Assembly (NCBI RefSeq): GCF_905171775.1
Contig: NC_053490.1
Span: 457,452,562 to 457,516,561 of the forward strand
Source of the DNA: Rana temporaria
Taxonomy: Eukaryota > Chordata > Amphibia > Anura > Ranidae
Direction: 5' to 3'
Length of the DNA: 64,000 nt
Program-made: the position numbers and the translations under genes
Part shown: positions 54,043 to 64,000 of the stretch, one piece after another
How positions within the stretch are numbered: the first letter of the stretch is position 1
How the letters are laid out: each line of letters begins with the position of its first letter
The notes under the pieces: model-generated
What the model was told of the DNA's origin: nothing
Databases searched by the model: none
The model's input: only the letters and a program-made list of their open reading frames with translations

Positions 54043-54361
54043 AGCTGAACTCCAGGAACAAAAACATATATTTAAACTGATTCCTTTATAGCCACAAAGA
54101 TATAAATCCACTTTGTGCTCACCTAATATTTTTTCAAGCCCAGATATTATCTTGTAAAAATAGCATCAACATCATTACGGTGCTGCATATGACCTGTGCA
54201 GACAGCAGAGGTGTGGGAGGGACCCAGCAGACCCCACCCACTACAGGCTCGCCGCGGAAAACAAGAGGGGGCAGTTGCAAGATCTATCACCCTATACAAG
54301 GAGAGTGAGCATCAGGTCTTTTTTACAGGAAGTTCCTGCACAGATCTGGAAGATATACACC
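54039..54361. repeat. TTAA MITE, left part only
   Basis: Starts TTAAAGCTGAACTCCAGG, sharing TTAA with the element before; no complementary right end. It breaks off at a hAT-like end CAGGGGTCCTCAAACTACGG (54362). Confidence 0.6.
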
Positions 54362-54620
54362 AGGGGTCCTCAAACTACGGCCTGCCCCTTTAATATTGCA
54401 GCAATCCCCCTCCCCTTTGCTACCTTTTTATCACACAAGATGAGAAACACGACAGGTCCGGACAAAAGGCAAGTCTTATGAGTTAAGCAGCCGGGCGGTT
54501 TCAGCAATCAAACACCTGCCTTTCACTAGCAAAGTTCCCGCCCTTTGTCCGGATTTGCCATGCTTCGCGTCTTGTGTGATTGAGGTAGCAGAGAGGCGGA
54601 GGTCTGGGATGTTATAGAAG
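54362..54620. repeat. hAT-like fragment and flank
   Basis: CAGGGGTCCTCAAACTACGGCC is a hAT-type end; the partner end is not found. The remainder contains a ACACAAGATGAGAAACACG / CGCGTCTTGTGTGATTG loose inverted pair (54432-54590). Confidence 0.45.
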
Positions 54621-54629
54621 TGGCGACAG

Positions 54630-55150
54630 TGTAATATCGATGGGGGGATCTGTGATAGGGGGGAGATCTGTAATGGGGGAGTCTGTGATTTGGGGTCTGT
54701 TATGGGGGGCTATGTGAGGAGAGGAGTTTGTGTTGGGTGGGCTTTGTGATGGGTGAGTCTGTGATTGGGGGATCTGCTATGGGGGGGACTGGATATGGGG
54801 GCTTTTAGATGGGGGGAATCTGTGATGGAGAGATCTGTTATGGGGGTCTGTTATTCTGGGCTTTGTGATGGAGAGGAGTTTGTGTTGGGGGGCTTTATGA
54901 TGGAGAGGATCTATTATGGGGGCTTTTTGATTGAGAGGAGTTTGTGGTGGGGGGGGTCTGTTATTGGGGGCTTTGTGATATAGAGGAGTTTGTTTTGGGG
55001 GGCTTTGTGATGGGGGTCAGTTATTGGGGCTTTGTGATGGAGAGAAGTTTGTGTTGGGGGGGGGGCTTTGTGATGGGGGGAATCTTTGATGGGGGGATCT
55101 GTGATGGAGATAAATCTGTGATGGAGGGTTCCGTGATGAGGGGGGTCTGT
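54630..55150. repeat. Degenerate GGGG-rich minisatellite
   Basis: Over 20 imperfect units built on GGGGGGCTTTGTGATGGAG and GAGTTTGTGTTGGG. All ORFs here (rich in MGG/GG or in PPH on the other strand) are by-products. Confidence 0.9.
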
Positions 55151-55159
55151 TGATATAAG

Positions 55160-55330
55160 GAAAGACGGGATAGACAGCCGCACTCCAAGAAAAACCATAA
55201 GGTTGTCTTTATTGTAAAAAATGGATGAAAAATGCATTACAAAACAAGCAGAACACAGGGAAAACAGCCTACGCGTTTCACACTCTAATTAGTGCTTAGT
55301 CATGGCTAAGGGGGGGTAAGTTTATGTTGA
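55160..55330 (-). repeat. Hammerhead-like interspersed repeat
   Basis: Minus strand: ATGACTAAGCACT, loop AATTAG, AGTGTGAAACGCGTAGG (55271-55303), then AATAAAGACAACCTTATGG and TTGGAGTGCGGCTGTC. Same architecture as the plus-strand copy at 230-385. Confidence 0.5.
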
Positions 55331-57300
55331 TTAAAATTGTTCTTTATTTTAAATATTGTGAAGCAAGGTGACACTTCGATATGGTTAAAAGACTACCGTT
55401 GTAGATAAAGAAGGAACTCAGCTCCCTCCGGTGGCCAATTGTGTTATAGCCACCTCCTGTTTGGTTTTACCCTGGTGCAGCAATGAATGTTGGGAATTGA
55501 AGTACAGGGAGATAAAGACTCCATTGCCCTGGTCAACTGACAGACTACAATGTCCAGAGTGCAACTGTGCGATCCCAAAATACCCTGTGTCCTGCACAGC
55601 CTGCTGAGGGAAGGAATTTAAGGAGGAGGACGTCCTTGTCTCGTGCTCTCTGGACCGCCTCTTCGAGCAAGAAGGAGGCCTGTGTTGAGGCTGGTCTCCG
55701 GGAGCCTATGCCTGAGAAGCCTGGGCCTATACACGCCTGTGCGGATCGCCCATCCTGTAAGGGGATATTCCTAAGGGAGTGACCGGACCGTGTCCAAGAC
55801 TAACTGGTGAGTGACCTGTTCGATCGGCAGTGTGTGTGACGGCCGCGTGGAAGACCGGGAACTGTCGGTGACGGAAAGGACCAAGTTTCGCAGACGGAGA
55901 AATCCAGAAAGGCCAGGCCTGGTTGGGTGAGATGGGCACCTGCCCAACAATATTGATGTGTTGCAGGAAGATGGATCGTGTAGACTTGCCATTGTTACTT
56001 GAAGGCCCACACGCCACGTGCAGGATACTTGTCATCCGACAGTGACTGAACATCTTCCGAATTGGCGTGTGAGTTGCCCATACGTTTAACTACCCAGGCA
56101 TCTTCTACCAGTTTTTCAAAATAGGCAAAGTACCTGCGCTTAGGACCGTGTAGCCTGGCTGCTGCCCCCCTGAAACCAAATCCAGAAAGAGGGGACAGGT
56201 GAGTAAGGGGATAATTGTGTAAAGGTGGGGTGATGGCGCTGCCTATGCCCTAACCCCCTATACCATAAAAGGTAAAGAGAGGTCTGTTGTAGGGTGCTAG
56301 TGTGAAAAGACTAAAAATCATAAAAAATGGTAAAACTCCTATGTCTAGTATCAGTGTAAGGTCACATGGATGTGTTCCACATGAGATACCTATATTATAG
56401 TGTCAAATACCAGTGATGAAAAATTTGTGTGGACCTAATAAAGGCCCTGTGCAAGTATAGAGAAACCGCCTTACAATACCACCTGTATGGCAGTAAGGTG
56501 CTTAATAGCAATGTGCTGTGATCATATCAAACAAAAATAAAACAAAAACAAAAATAGATACAGAAACAAAATCTCAGTGCCATAAATCCAAGATTAATCT
56601 CAAGTCCAAGGCAATATGTTCAGGCAATAATCCGCATTAGGATATCGCATATGAAGTAGTCTCTATGCAAGCCAGTTCTATTAATTCCAAACAGGACTTA
56701 GGGTGCAGGTTCTTGCAGTGAGGATAGGTGTTCCTATACAGGTGATACAATCGCGGTGGTCCCGGTGCTCCCCCACAAGGGTCCCCACTCACCAGATGTA
56801 ACTCCCCGCCAGGGGTAGAGTGCGTGTAGTATAGGTTTCCCAGATGTCCACTGCTCCAGACCTCTCCTTGGCAGGTATCAGTCTTCCACTTAGAGTCCTT
56901 CCAGTCCCAAATATGCGGTAGTACCTCAGGAGGAAAAAGAATACGCTCCCATGGTCTAGTATTGAAAAAAACTAGTTGTTTATTACAGCCCGAGGCTGCC
57001 AAAAAGATAAATAAAAAAGACTGCACTGTGCAAACAATACAGCTCAGTGACGGACTAACGTATTTAAAATGATTAAAAAATAAAAACAACGTTGAACAGC
57101 ATTGATGAGCTCAAGCTATGGTTAGCGAGGCTCATCAGAAGAAAAGGTAGCTTGCCGGGTAGTTTTAATGAGCGCCTGTAGCGGGGATTGCAGTGTGTGC
57201 TCCAGCTGCGTTCCACCTCGCGCTCACCCGGAAGTGACGTAATGCGCAACTGACGCGCGTTTCGTAATGACGTCTTCTGAGGCGTTGTTTCTCATTAGTC
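55331..57300. other. Non-coding; possible Penelope-like terminal sequence
   Basis: Nearly 2 kb without supported genes. A hammerhead-like string (minus strand, 57259-57290: GACGTCATTACGAAACGCG) lies at the right, and the ORF 56637-57089 is not recognised. Sequence style resembles Penelope-like terminal regions at both sides, but no RT or GIY-YIG domain is present. Confidence 0.35.
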
Positions 57301-57399
57301 ACTCACATGTTAATATGGGTAACACCGTGCAGCATAGACCGCCCCCTCCCTTAGGGTCTACGTTTATTCAGGTTTTACAAACATGGGGTGCCAACTTCA

Positions 57400-57495
57400 C
57401 ACAGCTCAAACATAGCACTAAGCAACGAGACTAGTTTTGTGTCATTTGGGTGTTATAGGGGGGCTGAGTAACCTTTGGTAAACTTTAATAAATCA
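57400..57495. repeat. Satellite unit, part left of an insertion
   Basis: CATAGCACTAAGCAACGAGACTAG through CTTTAATAAATCA corresponds to a piece of the units at 58487-59125. Confidence 0.85.
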
Positions 57496-58486
57496 TTAAC
57501 CACTTGCTTACTAGGCACATATACCCCCCTCCTGCCCAGGTGAAATTTCAGCTTCCGGCACTGCGTCGCTTTAACTGACAATTGCGCGGTCATGCGACGT
57601 GGCTCCCAAACAAAATTGGCGTCCTTTTTTCCCCACAAGTAGAGCTTTCTTTTGGTGGTATCTGATCACCTCTGCGGTTTTTATTTTTTGCACTATAAAC
57701 AAAAAAGAACGACAATTTTGAAAAAAAATACAATATTTTTTACTTGTTGCTATAATAAATATCCCAATTAAAAATATTCTACATATTTTTGGTAAAAAAA
57801 AAAAATTGCAATAAGCGACTGGTTTGCGCAAAAGTTATAGCGCCTACAAAATAGGGGACAGAATTATTATTTTTTATTATTTTTTTTTTACTAGTAATGG
57901 CGGCGATCTGCGATTTTTATTGGGACTGCGACATTATGTCGGACACATTGGACACTTTTGACACATTTTTGGCACCATTCACATTTATACTGCAATCAGT
58001 GCTATAAATATGCACTAATTACTGTATAAATGTGACTGGCATTGAAGGGGTTAACACTAGGGGGTGAGGAAGGGGTTAAATGTGTACCCTATATAGTGTT
58101 CTAACTGTGGGGGAAGGGGGGTGATTGGGGGAGGTGACCGATCTGTGTCGCTATGTACAAAAGACACAGATCGGTCTCCTCTCTCCCTGACAGGATGCTG
58201 TCATTGTGAGAGCCGGCAATGAGAAATGATCTCATATGTTTACATATGAGATCATCTCTCATTGGCCGCACAGATCGCCTACCAAACGGCCACTCCGATT
58301 GGCCGTTCATGGCGATCTGTGATTGGCTGTGTCCAAGGGACACGGCCAGCACAGAAGTTCCCCGATGCGCGCTCGGGAGAGCGCGCGGGGAACGAGGAAA
58401 GGGGCGGCCGTAAAAAGATGGCGTCCCAGAGAAGTAGAGCCACCCTGCGGCCGTATATAGTCGTACGGCCGTCGGGAAGTGGTTAA
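57496..58486. repeat. TTAACCACTT-family element with reconstructable TTAA site
   Basis: TTAACCACTTGCTTACTAGG to GTCGGGAAGTGGTTAA, 991 bp. It is inserted in a satellite unit at ATCATTAATAATG, so removal leaves exactly one TTAA. Non-coding. Confidence 0.93.
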
Positions 58487-59125
58487 TAATGCAAAAATTA
58501 TAAAAGATAGACCGGAAATTTTAGTAGCACAAAACAGCACAAACTTAGCACTAAAGAAACACACTTGAGTTTTTATTTTTGCTGATTGTAAGTTGGGCAA
58601 AGTGAGTGGGGTTTGAAAAAAATAAATAAACTGTTATAACTTAAAAACCATAACAGCACAAATAAAAAAAATTTGGGCGTTGTAGGGGGGCTGAGTGACC
58701 TTTGGGGACCTTTAATAAATCATTAATAATGCAAAAACGATAAAAGATGGAACGGAAATTTTAGCAGCACAAAACAGCGCAAACGTAGCACTAACCAATG
58801 AGACCAGTTTCGTGTCATTTGGGCGTTGTAGGGGGACTGAGTGACCCTTGGTGACCTTTAATAAATCATTAATAACGCAAAAATGATAAAAGATAGAACG
58901 AAAATTTTAGTAGCACAAAACAGCACAAACGTAGCACTAACCAACGAGACCAGTTTTGTGCCATTTGGCTGTTGTAGGGGGGCTAGGTGATGTCATAGTC
59001 TGGAAAAAACAATTGCTAATATCTTCAAAATAAAAGCAGCACAAATGTAAATTTTTGCAGCACAAACGTAGCACTAAAGAAACACACTTGAGTTCTTATT
59101 TGTGCTGATTGTATGGGGGCCAGCT
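58487..59125. repeat. Satellite of about 148 bp units
   Basis: Units contain TAGCAGCACAAAACAGC, ACGTAGCACTAACCA, TTGTAGGGGGGCTGAGTG and AATAAATCATTAATAA. Starts of the last motif at about 58728 and 58876 give the period; one unit is enlarged by about 90 bp. It borders the LINE 3' end. Confidence 0.88.
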
Positions 59126-59156
59126 TCGCTGAGCTATTAAGTCTACGTCTTTGACT

Positions 59157-59743
59157 CTAGCGTAAAGAGCCTCTTGGGATGGGGGCAGGTTTTTTTTTCC
59201 AATGGAGGGCTATTAGGCACCATGCTGCTGTAAGGATATGGCAGAGTAGCTTTTTATAGGGTTTAGCTAGTTTTGGCTGATAGAGGCCTAGGAGGAAGAG
59301 CTTTGGGGTCATGGGTATGGGTATGTCAAAGAGGCGAGCCAGGAGGCTCTGCGTCGATGTCCAGAATGGAATTATCACATGGCATTTCCAATATATATGG
59401 AAAAGGGTGTCCCTGGCTTGCTGGCAACGCCAGCAGCGGTCAGTAGTTGAGGGGTAAACTCTGTTGAGTACGTCCGGAGTCAGGTACCAAAAGAGAATCT
59501 TATAGGCATTTTCTTTGTAGAGGGTGCATAGGGAGCTCTTGGCTGCCTGACTCCAGACCACCCCCCATGCCTCCTCCGGAATTTCCTCCCCCAGCTCCCT
59601 CTCCCAGCGGAGAAAATATGCATGCTTGCCCCAGTCCCGGATGGAATACTCGTTTAAGATTCGGTAGATATCCGAAATCAGGCCTTGGCATGCGCTACCT
59701 TTGAGTATAATATGTTCAAACGGGGAGGGCTTCGAAAATTGTA
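59157..59743 (-). pseudogene. LINE ORF2 C-terminal part
   Basis: Open reading frame to the stop at 59157. It contains SIRDWGKHAYFLRWERELGE, WGVVWSQAAKSSLCTLYKEN, the TPDVLNRVYPS motif, and a zinc-knuckle-like CWRCQ...FHIYWKC, followed by a hydrophobic tail with LLLCHILTAAWCLIALHWK-like composition. Homologous to 41774-42551. The ORF's first 36 or so codons come from the MITE, not the LINE. Confidence 0.88.
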
Positions 59744-59744
59744 A

Positions 59745-60113
59745 GGCCCCTTTCACATTGAGGCGTTTTTCATGCGGTACAACGCTAAAAATAGCGCTGC
59801 TATACCGCATGAAAAAATCATGCCCTGCAGGCTTCAATGTGAAAGCCTGAAGGCTTTCACACTGAAGCGGTGCGGTAGCAGGACCGCTCCAAAAGTCCTG
59901 CTAGCCGCATCTTTGGAGCGGTATAGGAGCGATGTGTTTACCGCTCCTATACCGCACCTTCCCATTGGGTATTAACCCTTTTTCGGCCGCTAGCGGGGGT
60001 TAAAACCTCACCGCTAGCGCCCGAATATCGCAGTAAATACGACGGTATAGCGGCGCTACAAATAGCGTGGCTATACCGTCACCGCGGCTCCACCGCCCAA
60101 TGTGAAAGCAGCC
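59745..60113. repeat. Palindromic MITE with TAA target duplication inside LINE ORF2
   Basis: GGCCCCTTTCACATTGAGG to CCAATGTGAAAGCAGCC, flanked by TAA (59742-59744, 60114-60116). Same family as 30730-31100. Confidence 0.88.
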
Positions 60114-61130
60114 TAAGTGTGAGGGCTACCATTTGGGCATAATGACGTATCTGTAAGTAGCTAAAGAACACCTGTCGGGGAAGGTCGTGCTTGGTTTGGA
60201 GCTCAGCAAAAGATAACAGTTTACGGGATCTGGGGTCCACCAGGTGCCCAAAGGGGAAGAGGTTCCGCGAGGCCCAAGGCTACGACATCTGGTGGGTAAG
60301 ACTCGTTGGCACTTTGGGATTACATAGGAAAGAGGTCATCAGTGAGCTCTTGGATTTGAGTCTGTAGTCACTAGCCAGTCTCTGCCATAGATGTCGGAGC
60401 AGTGACATAGGTCCCAGCAATCGCCCAGGTTCAACCTCCACATTTGCGTTCCAGAGAAGACTATTAGGGTGTACCGTTGCTAGCCAGTTTTTTTCTATTT
60501 CCGTCCACTTATTATACGACCTTTGGGGAAACCATGATACTATCGCTCGCAGCGGAGTTGCTTGGTAGTATTTTACCAAATCGGGGAACGCCAGGCCCCG
60601 CTCATTGCGCAAGGCCATCATGACGGATCTTGGGACCCGATGTCCCTTGTAGTTCCACACAAGCGCAGGAGGTCTGCTTGCAGCGAGCGCAGGTGGGCGT
60701 AAGGCAGGGGTATGGGGAGTGTTTGGAATAGGTAAAGTAGTTAAGGGAGTATGACCATCTTGATGGATGCGATGCGGCCTAAAAGGGATATGTGGTAGGT
60801 CTTCCATTTGTGGACCAGCTCACTGATTGATTTATACAGGGGTGGGAAGTTGGGCTGGTATAGAGAAGGAAAGGTCGGGGTGAGGAGAACCCCTAGGTAT
60901 TTTAAGGAGGTACGTTCCCAGTTATAGGGGAACTCGGACTGCAGGTGGAGGAGTTCCGGCTCAGAGACGTTAAGCGGGAGGGCCATGGACTTGGACGTGT
61001 TTGTTTTGTATCCCGAGAGTGCTCCGTACCTTTCGAGTTCGGCGTGTAAGTTAGGTAGGGAGATGCAGGGTTGCGTCATCGTAAGGATAATGTCGTCAGC
61101 GAATAGGGATATTTTAAACTCCTTTCCACA
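60114..61130 (-). pseudogene. LINE ORF2 reverse-transcriptase palm and connection
   Basis: From the 5' side: the catalytic box ISLFADDIIL (about 61090-61125), YGALSGYKTNTSKSMAL, the thumb TSLKYLGVLLT, and LLGRIASIKMVILP in one frame (60741-61130); then, after a frameshift near 60750, LVWNYKGHRVPRSVMMAL and GLAFPDLVKYYQAT in another (60280-60740). The fingers domain and endonuclease are absent. Confidence 0.88.
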
Positions 61131-61599
61131 TAGCTGATAAAACAGTAATCATCAAGCAGGCCCCTCGGGACCATACGGTCTAAGGGCCCATACAGTTCCT
61201 TAAAGACCACCTGACCAGGAAGTACAAAAATGTGGGTTGGGGGGGCGCAGGGGTGCGAGAAAACAACTCGACAATGGGGGCAAAGGGAAAGGAACTTTAA
61301 GGTGGTAAACCAATAAGGGGGGGTTAGGAACCAGAAAGTCAACCTCTTCGGAGTCTCATCCGAGACGTGCCCGTGGTGTAGATCAAGAGTGCAGCAAGGG
61401 CAACCGGGGGAAAAAGTGCAGCAAGATAAAAAAAAGAAAAAATAGAAAAAGAGCGCAGGGCGGCTCAAAAGGCAGGGACAGTTTCTCCAGCAGGGTCAAG
61501 CATGCCTGTGCTTAGTGGGTTTGCGGGAGGGGTCCGGACCCCTGGACCGTTTAGAGGAAGGAACCTTCTGCCAGACAAGTGGTGGGGGAGGCGGCGTGG
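61131..61599 (-). other. LINE inter-ORF / deletion-junction sequence
   Basis: About 470 bp between the ORF1 stop and the RT FADD box. The 130-codon ORF in it (61076-61468) overlaps the RT box in a wrong frame and is not a protein. The deletion joint lies near its left end. Confidence 0.5.
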
Positions 61600-62312
61600 C
61601 TACCAAGTCCCATTCCAGCAGGTGTGCAAATCTTCCGGGTAGCGTAGGGTGGCGGATGTCCCCTGATGTCTGGCGGACAGGCTGAAGGGGTATCCCCATC
61701 TGTAGACAATGTCCCTATCTTGTAGGGTGTGGAGCAGGGGTTGGAGCAGCCGGCGCTTCTGTAGCGTGATCCAGGAAAGGTCCGGATAGAGCTGTACTGG
61801 AGCGTTGTCAAAGACCAACTTGCGGATGGAGCGCGCTTTGCGCATGATATCTTCTTTTAACGGATAGGAGTGTACTCGGCAGATGACATCCTGAGGTTTG
61901 GAGGCTGGGCCCTTTGGTCTGAGGGCTTGGTGGGCTCTGTCCATCTCTATGGGCTTGTCTGTGGGTTCCCCCAGTAGATCATTGAACAGGGCCTGGAGGG
62001 TGGACTGCAGGTCCTCTTCGTCCCCTGCTTCAGATAGGGTGTGTACGTGGATGTTATCCAGGTCTTTGACATGTCGCTGCATGTCTCCCAGCATAAGGCG
62101 GTGGTCCGAACCCTGAATTTGTGTGCGGTGTACCGCAAGTTTAGTTTCCTGTATCTCTTCCTGTGCCATCTTGACTCTGTCAGCTAGATGTTTAAGGCCA
62201 GTTTGGAGGACCTGGATTTCAGCACGGCAAGTGGCTTTTACATCTTCTATGAGCTGCTTAAAATCTTCTCTTGTGGGGATGGACTGTAAATAGTATTGCC
62301 AGGGCGGGGGGG
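61600..62312 (-). pseudogene. LINE ORF1 (L1-type RNA-binding protein), main part
   Basis: It would coat the LINE RNA as a trimeric chaperone. The protein shows a heptad-rich coiled-coil segment (REDFKQLIEDVKATCRAEIQ, then LKHLADRVKMAQEEIQETKL), an RRM-like middle (DNIHVHTLSEAGDEEDLQ, then IEMDRAHQALRPKG and DVICRVHSYPLKEDIMRKA), and a C-terminal domain (VQLYPDLSWITLQKRR, LLQPLLHTLQDRDIVYRWGYPFSLS). It is open for about 235 codons to the stop at 61600. The N-terminus is cut off by the hAT-like insertion; the first 20-odd codons of the 259-codon ORF belong to that insertion. Confidence 0.88.
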
Positions 62313-63465
62313 CAGGGATGTATCTTGGCCTAGGCCGACAAGGCCTAGGCCTAGGGTGGCACTTTGTGGGGGGCGGCACGGCCGGGCACCAAAGCCGCCC
62401 CCCCGGACGAAAAAAAAGACCCCCGATCCGTCCTTTTATTTAATCGGCTCCCGCAGCCGCCTTCCGGCTCCCTCATAAATTTAGCCCCTGGCGCGGCGGC
62501 CTGTAGCGTGGTACTTGGCCAGGGGAAGGGAGCGACTGACGCAGTGACGCCCACATTATATGGCCGGTGATTGGCCAGACCGGGTGCATGTCATACCAGA
62601 GGCGGAGCCCGCCTCTGGTATGACATGCACCCAGTCTGGCCAATCACCGGCCGTTTAATGCGGGGGTCTTTTTTTCCATGCAGGGGGCGGCTTCTTGCCC
62701 GTGCTGCCCCCCGCAAAGTGTTCGGCCGTCCCTGAAGTGCACCCAGTAACCAACCTGAATAAAAAAAAAATACTTTTTCTGCTTTCAGGTTTATATTGTA
62801 ATTTACAATATGTACAGAGGGGAACAGAGGTGTGGGGGAGGACGTTACAGAGGTGGGGGGGCACAGGTATGTGGGGGGGTACAGAGAGAACAGATATTGG
62901 GGGAGGGGTCCAGAGGGGAAACACAGATGTGTGTGTGTGTGTGTGGGGGGGGGGGGGTGGTGGGATCAGAGGGGAACAGAGGTGCGGGGGGGGGGGTACA
63001 GAGATAAACAGAGGTGCGAGAGGAAGGGGTACAGTCATAAACAGAGGTGCGGGGAGGGTACAGAGGTATGAGGAGGGTAAAGAGGTGCGGGGAGGATACA
63101 GAGGTATGAGGAGGGTACAGAGGTGCGGGGAGGGTACAGAGGTCACATCAGTCCCTGCCCTCAAGGAACTTACAATCTAAAGTCCGTAACTTGCATTCAT
63201 ACATACACATGGTAAGGGCAACAATTTAGACAGGAGCCAACTGGATTGATTGATGTAAGTATGGAGTGAATGGTGCGTGAGTGTGCTAATGTACAGAGAG
63301 GAAGAGGTGGAGCTCTAACAGGAAAATGTGGAGCCTAAAGTGGAAGGGGTGTGGTTTACAGATGATAGGGCGTGTCTTAAACAGGAAGGGGTGGGTCATA
63401 TTTAAATTAGGGGGCGCATGAGTTTAGTCAGGCCTAGGGCAGCACAAAACCTAAATACACCTCTG
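62313..63465. mobile_element. hAT-like non-autonomous element inside LINE ORF1
   Basis: Ends CAGGGATGTATCTTGGCC and, from the other side, CAGAGGTGTATTTAGG, in a run of G that could hide an 8 bp duplication (62306-62312 and 63466-63473). Internal features: a near-perfect hairpin (62550-62652) and the minisatellite at 62805-63145. ORFs of 161 and 169 codons are minisatellite artefacts. Confidence 0.7.
62805..63145. repeat. Degenerate GA-rich minisatellite
   Basis: Units around ACAGAGGTGCGGGGAGGGT with length variation, plus a (GT)n run at 62930-62943. Confidence 0.9.
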
Positions 63466-63600
63466 GGGGGGGGGGGAGGTTATTTGGGGGGTCCCCCAAC
63501 CTCCCGGTGCAACTGTGGGTGGGCAGGGGAAGGCTGCTGGTGGAAGTCCCTTGCCAATACTGGATGACCCCGGGGGGTGAACAACGCTTTTTATTTCATT
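63466..63600 (-). pseudogene. Possible LINE ORF1 N-terminus
   Basis: The minus frame reads VHPPGSSSIGKGLPPAAFPC and a Pro-rich stretch that would join PPPWQYYLQ after removal of the hAT-like insertion. Proline-rich starts are plausible for ORF1, but this is inference. Confidence 0.4.
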
Positions 63601-63780
63601 AAGATAAAAAAAAACTTCTGCCTTTAGAATCACTTCAACTTTCAGATTTGCATAACTTGAATAAAGGAGGCAGACCTCCAACCACCTGACAACCGCTCAC
63701 ACTAAATATACTGCGATCGGGTGTCAGGTACAGACAGTCATGTACATGTAATCTGTCTGTTTCTTCTTCCTGAAAAGCAG
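63601..63780. other. Unclassified spacer
   Basis: No feature identified. Confidence 0.3.
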
Positions 63781-64000
63781 GTAGACAAACCAGCCAGATC
63801 AGAAACCAAAAAAGCAACACACATTACTCTTGTTAGGCACACAGTTAACCCCTTGATTGCCCCTAGATGTTAAGCCTTTCCCACCCAGTGTCATTAGTAC
63901 AGTGTCAGTGTACAGTATTATCACTGATCTCTGTAATAATGTCACCAGTGACATCATTGACAGTTAGTGACCCTCCCAGCCAGTGTCAGTTGGCGCCAGA
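63781..64000. repeat. TTAACCACTT-family internal fragment at window edge
   Basis: GTTAACCCCTTGATTGCCCC, CCAGTGTCATTAGTACAGTG and ATCACTGATCTCTGTAATA are inverted, diverged forms of blocks at 22440-22540. It continues beyond the window. Confidence 0.5.

Larger units (their letters stand above)
59130..63600 (-). mobile_element. Tx1/L1-type LINE, internally deleted and twice interrupted
   Basis: Minus-strand order: a Pro-rich ORF1 start (about 63466-63600), a hAT-like insertion (62313-63465), ORF1 body (61600-62312), a short spacer, RT from the FADD box to the C-terminus of ORF2 with a MITE at 59745-60113. About 2 kb of ORF2 expected upstream of FADD (endonuclease and RT fingers) is missing, implying a deletion near 61130-61150. 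No target duplication was identified. Confidence 0.85.

Noticed and set aside
54765..55237. Gly-rich and Pro/His-rich ORFs on opposite strands
   Set aside because: Both are translations of a degenerate minisatellite.
61076..61468. 130-codon ORF as a LINE protein
   Set aside because: It overlaps the RT FADD box in the wrong frame; the real RT frame is the neighbouring one.
62655..63180. 161- and 169-codon ORFs on opposite strands
   Set aside because: They follow a GA-rich minisatellite inside a hAT-like element.
1..64000. tRNA, rRNA or tRNA-derived SINE
   Set aside because: I found no cloverleaf with convincing A and B boxes on either strand by reading; a tRNAscan run would be decisive.

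Overview
This window is repeat-dominated nuclear DNA from a large vertebrate genome. The repeat set suggests an anuran amphibian, most likely a ranid ('true') frog: a DIRS retrotransposon, Tx1/L1-type LINEs, a decayed Tc1-like transposon, very many foldback DNA-transposon derivatives with TTAA, TAA or other short target duplications, and hammerhead-like repeats. The organism call rests on repeat style and recollection, not on a search. I found no convincing host-gene exon, tRNA, rRNA, CRISPR array or prokaryotic feature. Almost every ORF over 60 codons lies inside a transposable element or a palindromic repeat.

Layout. 1-5,000: decayed LINE ORF2 tail (824-1322, minus), TTAA-flanked foldback elements (1809-2277, 3067-3516), a palindromic hAT-like element beside the second one, and a 0.7 kb terminal-inverted-repeat element (4272-4967). 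5,000-10,150: copies of an abundant family with TTAACCACTT/AAGTGGTTAA ends, one inserted in another; a LINE reverse-transcriptase fossil (6920-7262); and a nearly perfect 200 bp palindrome inside a 15 bp target duplication (7308-7610). 10,150-27,736: nested foldback elements, a hAT-like element with a perfect 8 bp duplication (22885-23714), microsatellites and minisatellites, and stretches I cannot classify.

27,737-36,942 (minus strand) is the best element of the window: a near full-length DIRS retrotransposon with inverted terminal repeats, an internal complementary region matching both outer ends, gag, reverse transcriptase/RNase H, and a tyrosine recombinase gene split by a 3.2 kb CACTA-like transposon. 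In an intact DIRS element, Gag packages the RNA, RT/RNase H copies it, the complementary region helps close a circle, and the recombinase integrates it without target duplication. This copy is probably dead: the recombinase is interrupted and the RT N-terminal part lies in another frame.

37,000-54,600: more foldback elements, a 5'-truncated LINE with a 15 bp target duplication (40377-42849) split by a TTAA element, a truncated Tc1-like copy (42942-43735), a long inverted repeat around a hammerhead-like motif (43736-44735), a 1.8 kb composite inverted repeat carrying promoter-like and poly(A)-like signals in its loop (46098-47918), and a chain of TTAA elements sharing target sites (51320-54361). 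54,600-64,000: minisatellite, hammerhead/Penelope-like non-coding sequence, a roughly 150 bp satellite split by a TTAA element at an exactly reconstructable site, and a second LINE (minus, about 59130-63600) with a fairly complete ORF1, a mostly deleted ORF2 and two later insertions.

The main value of the window is its nested insertion history: several insertions can be verified internally because an uninterrupted sister copy of the target lies in the same window.
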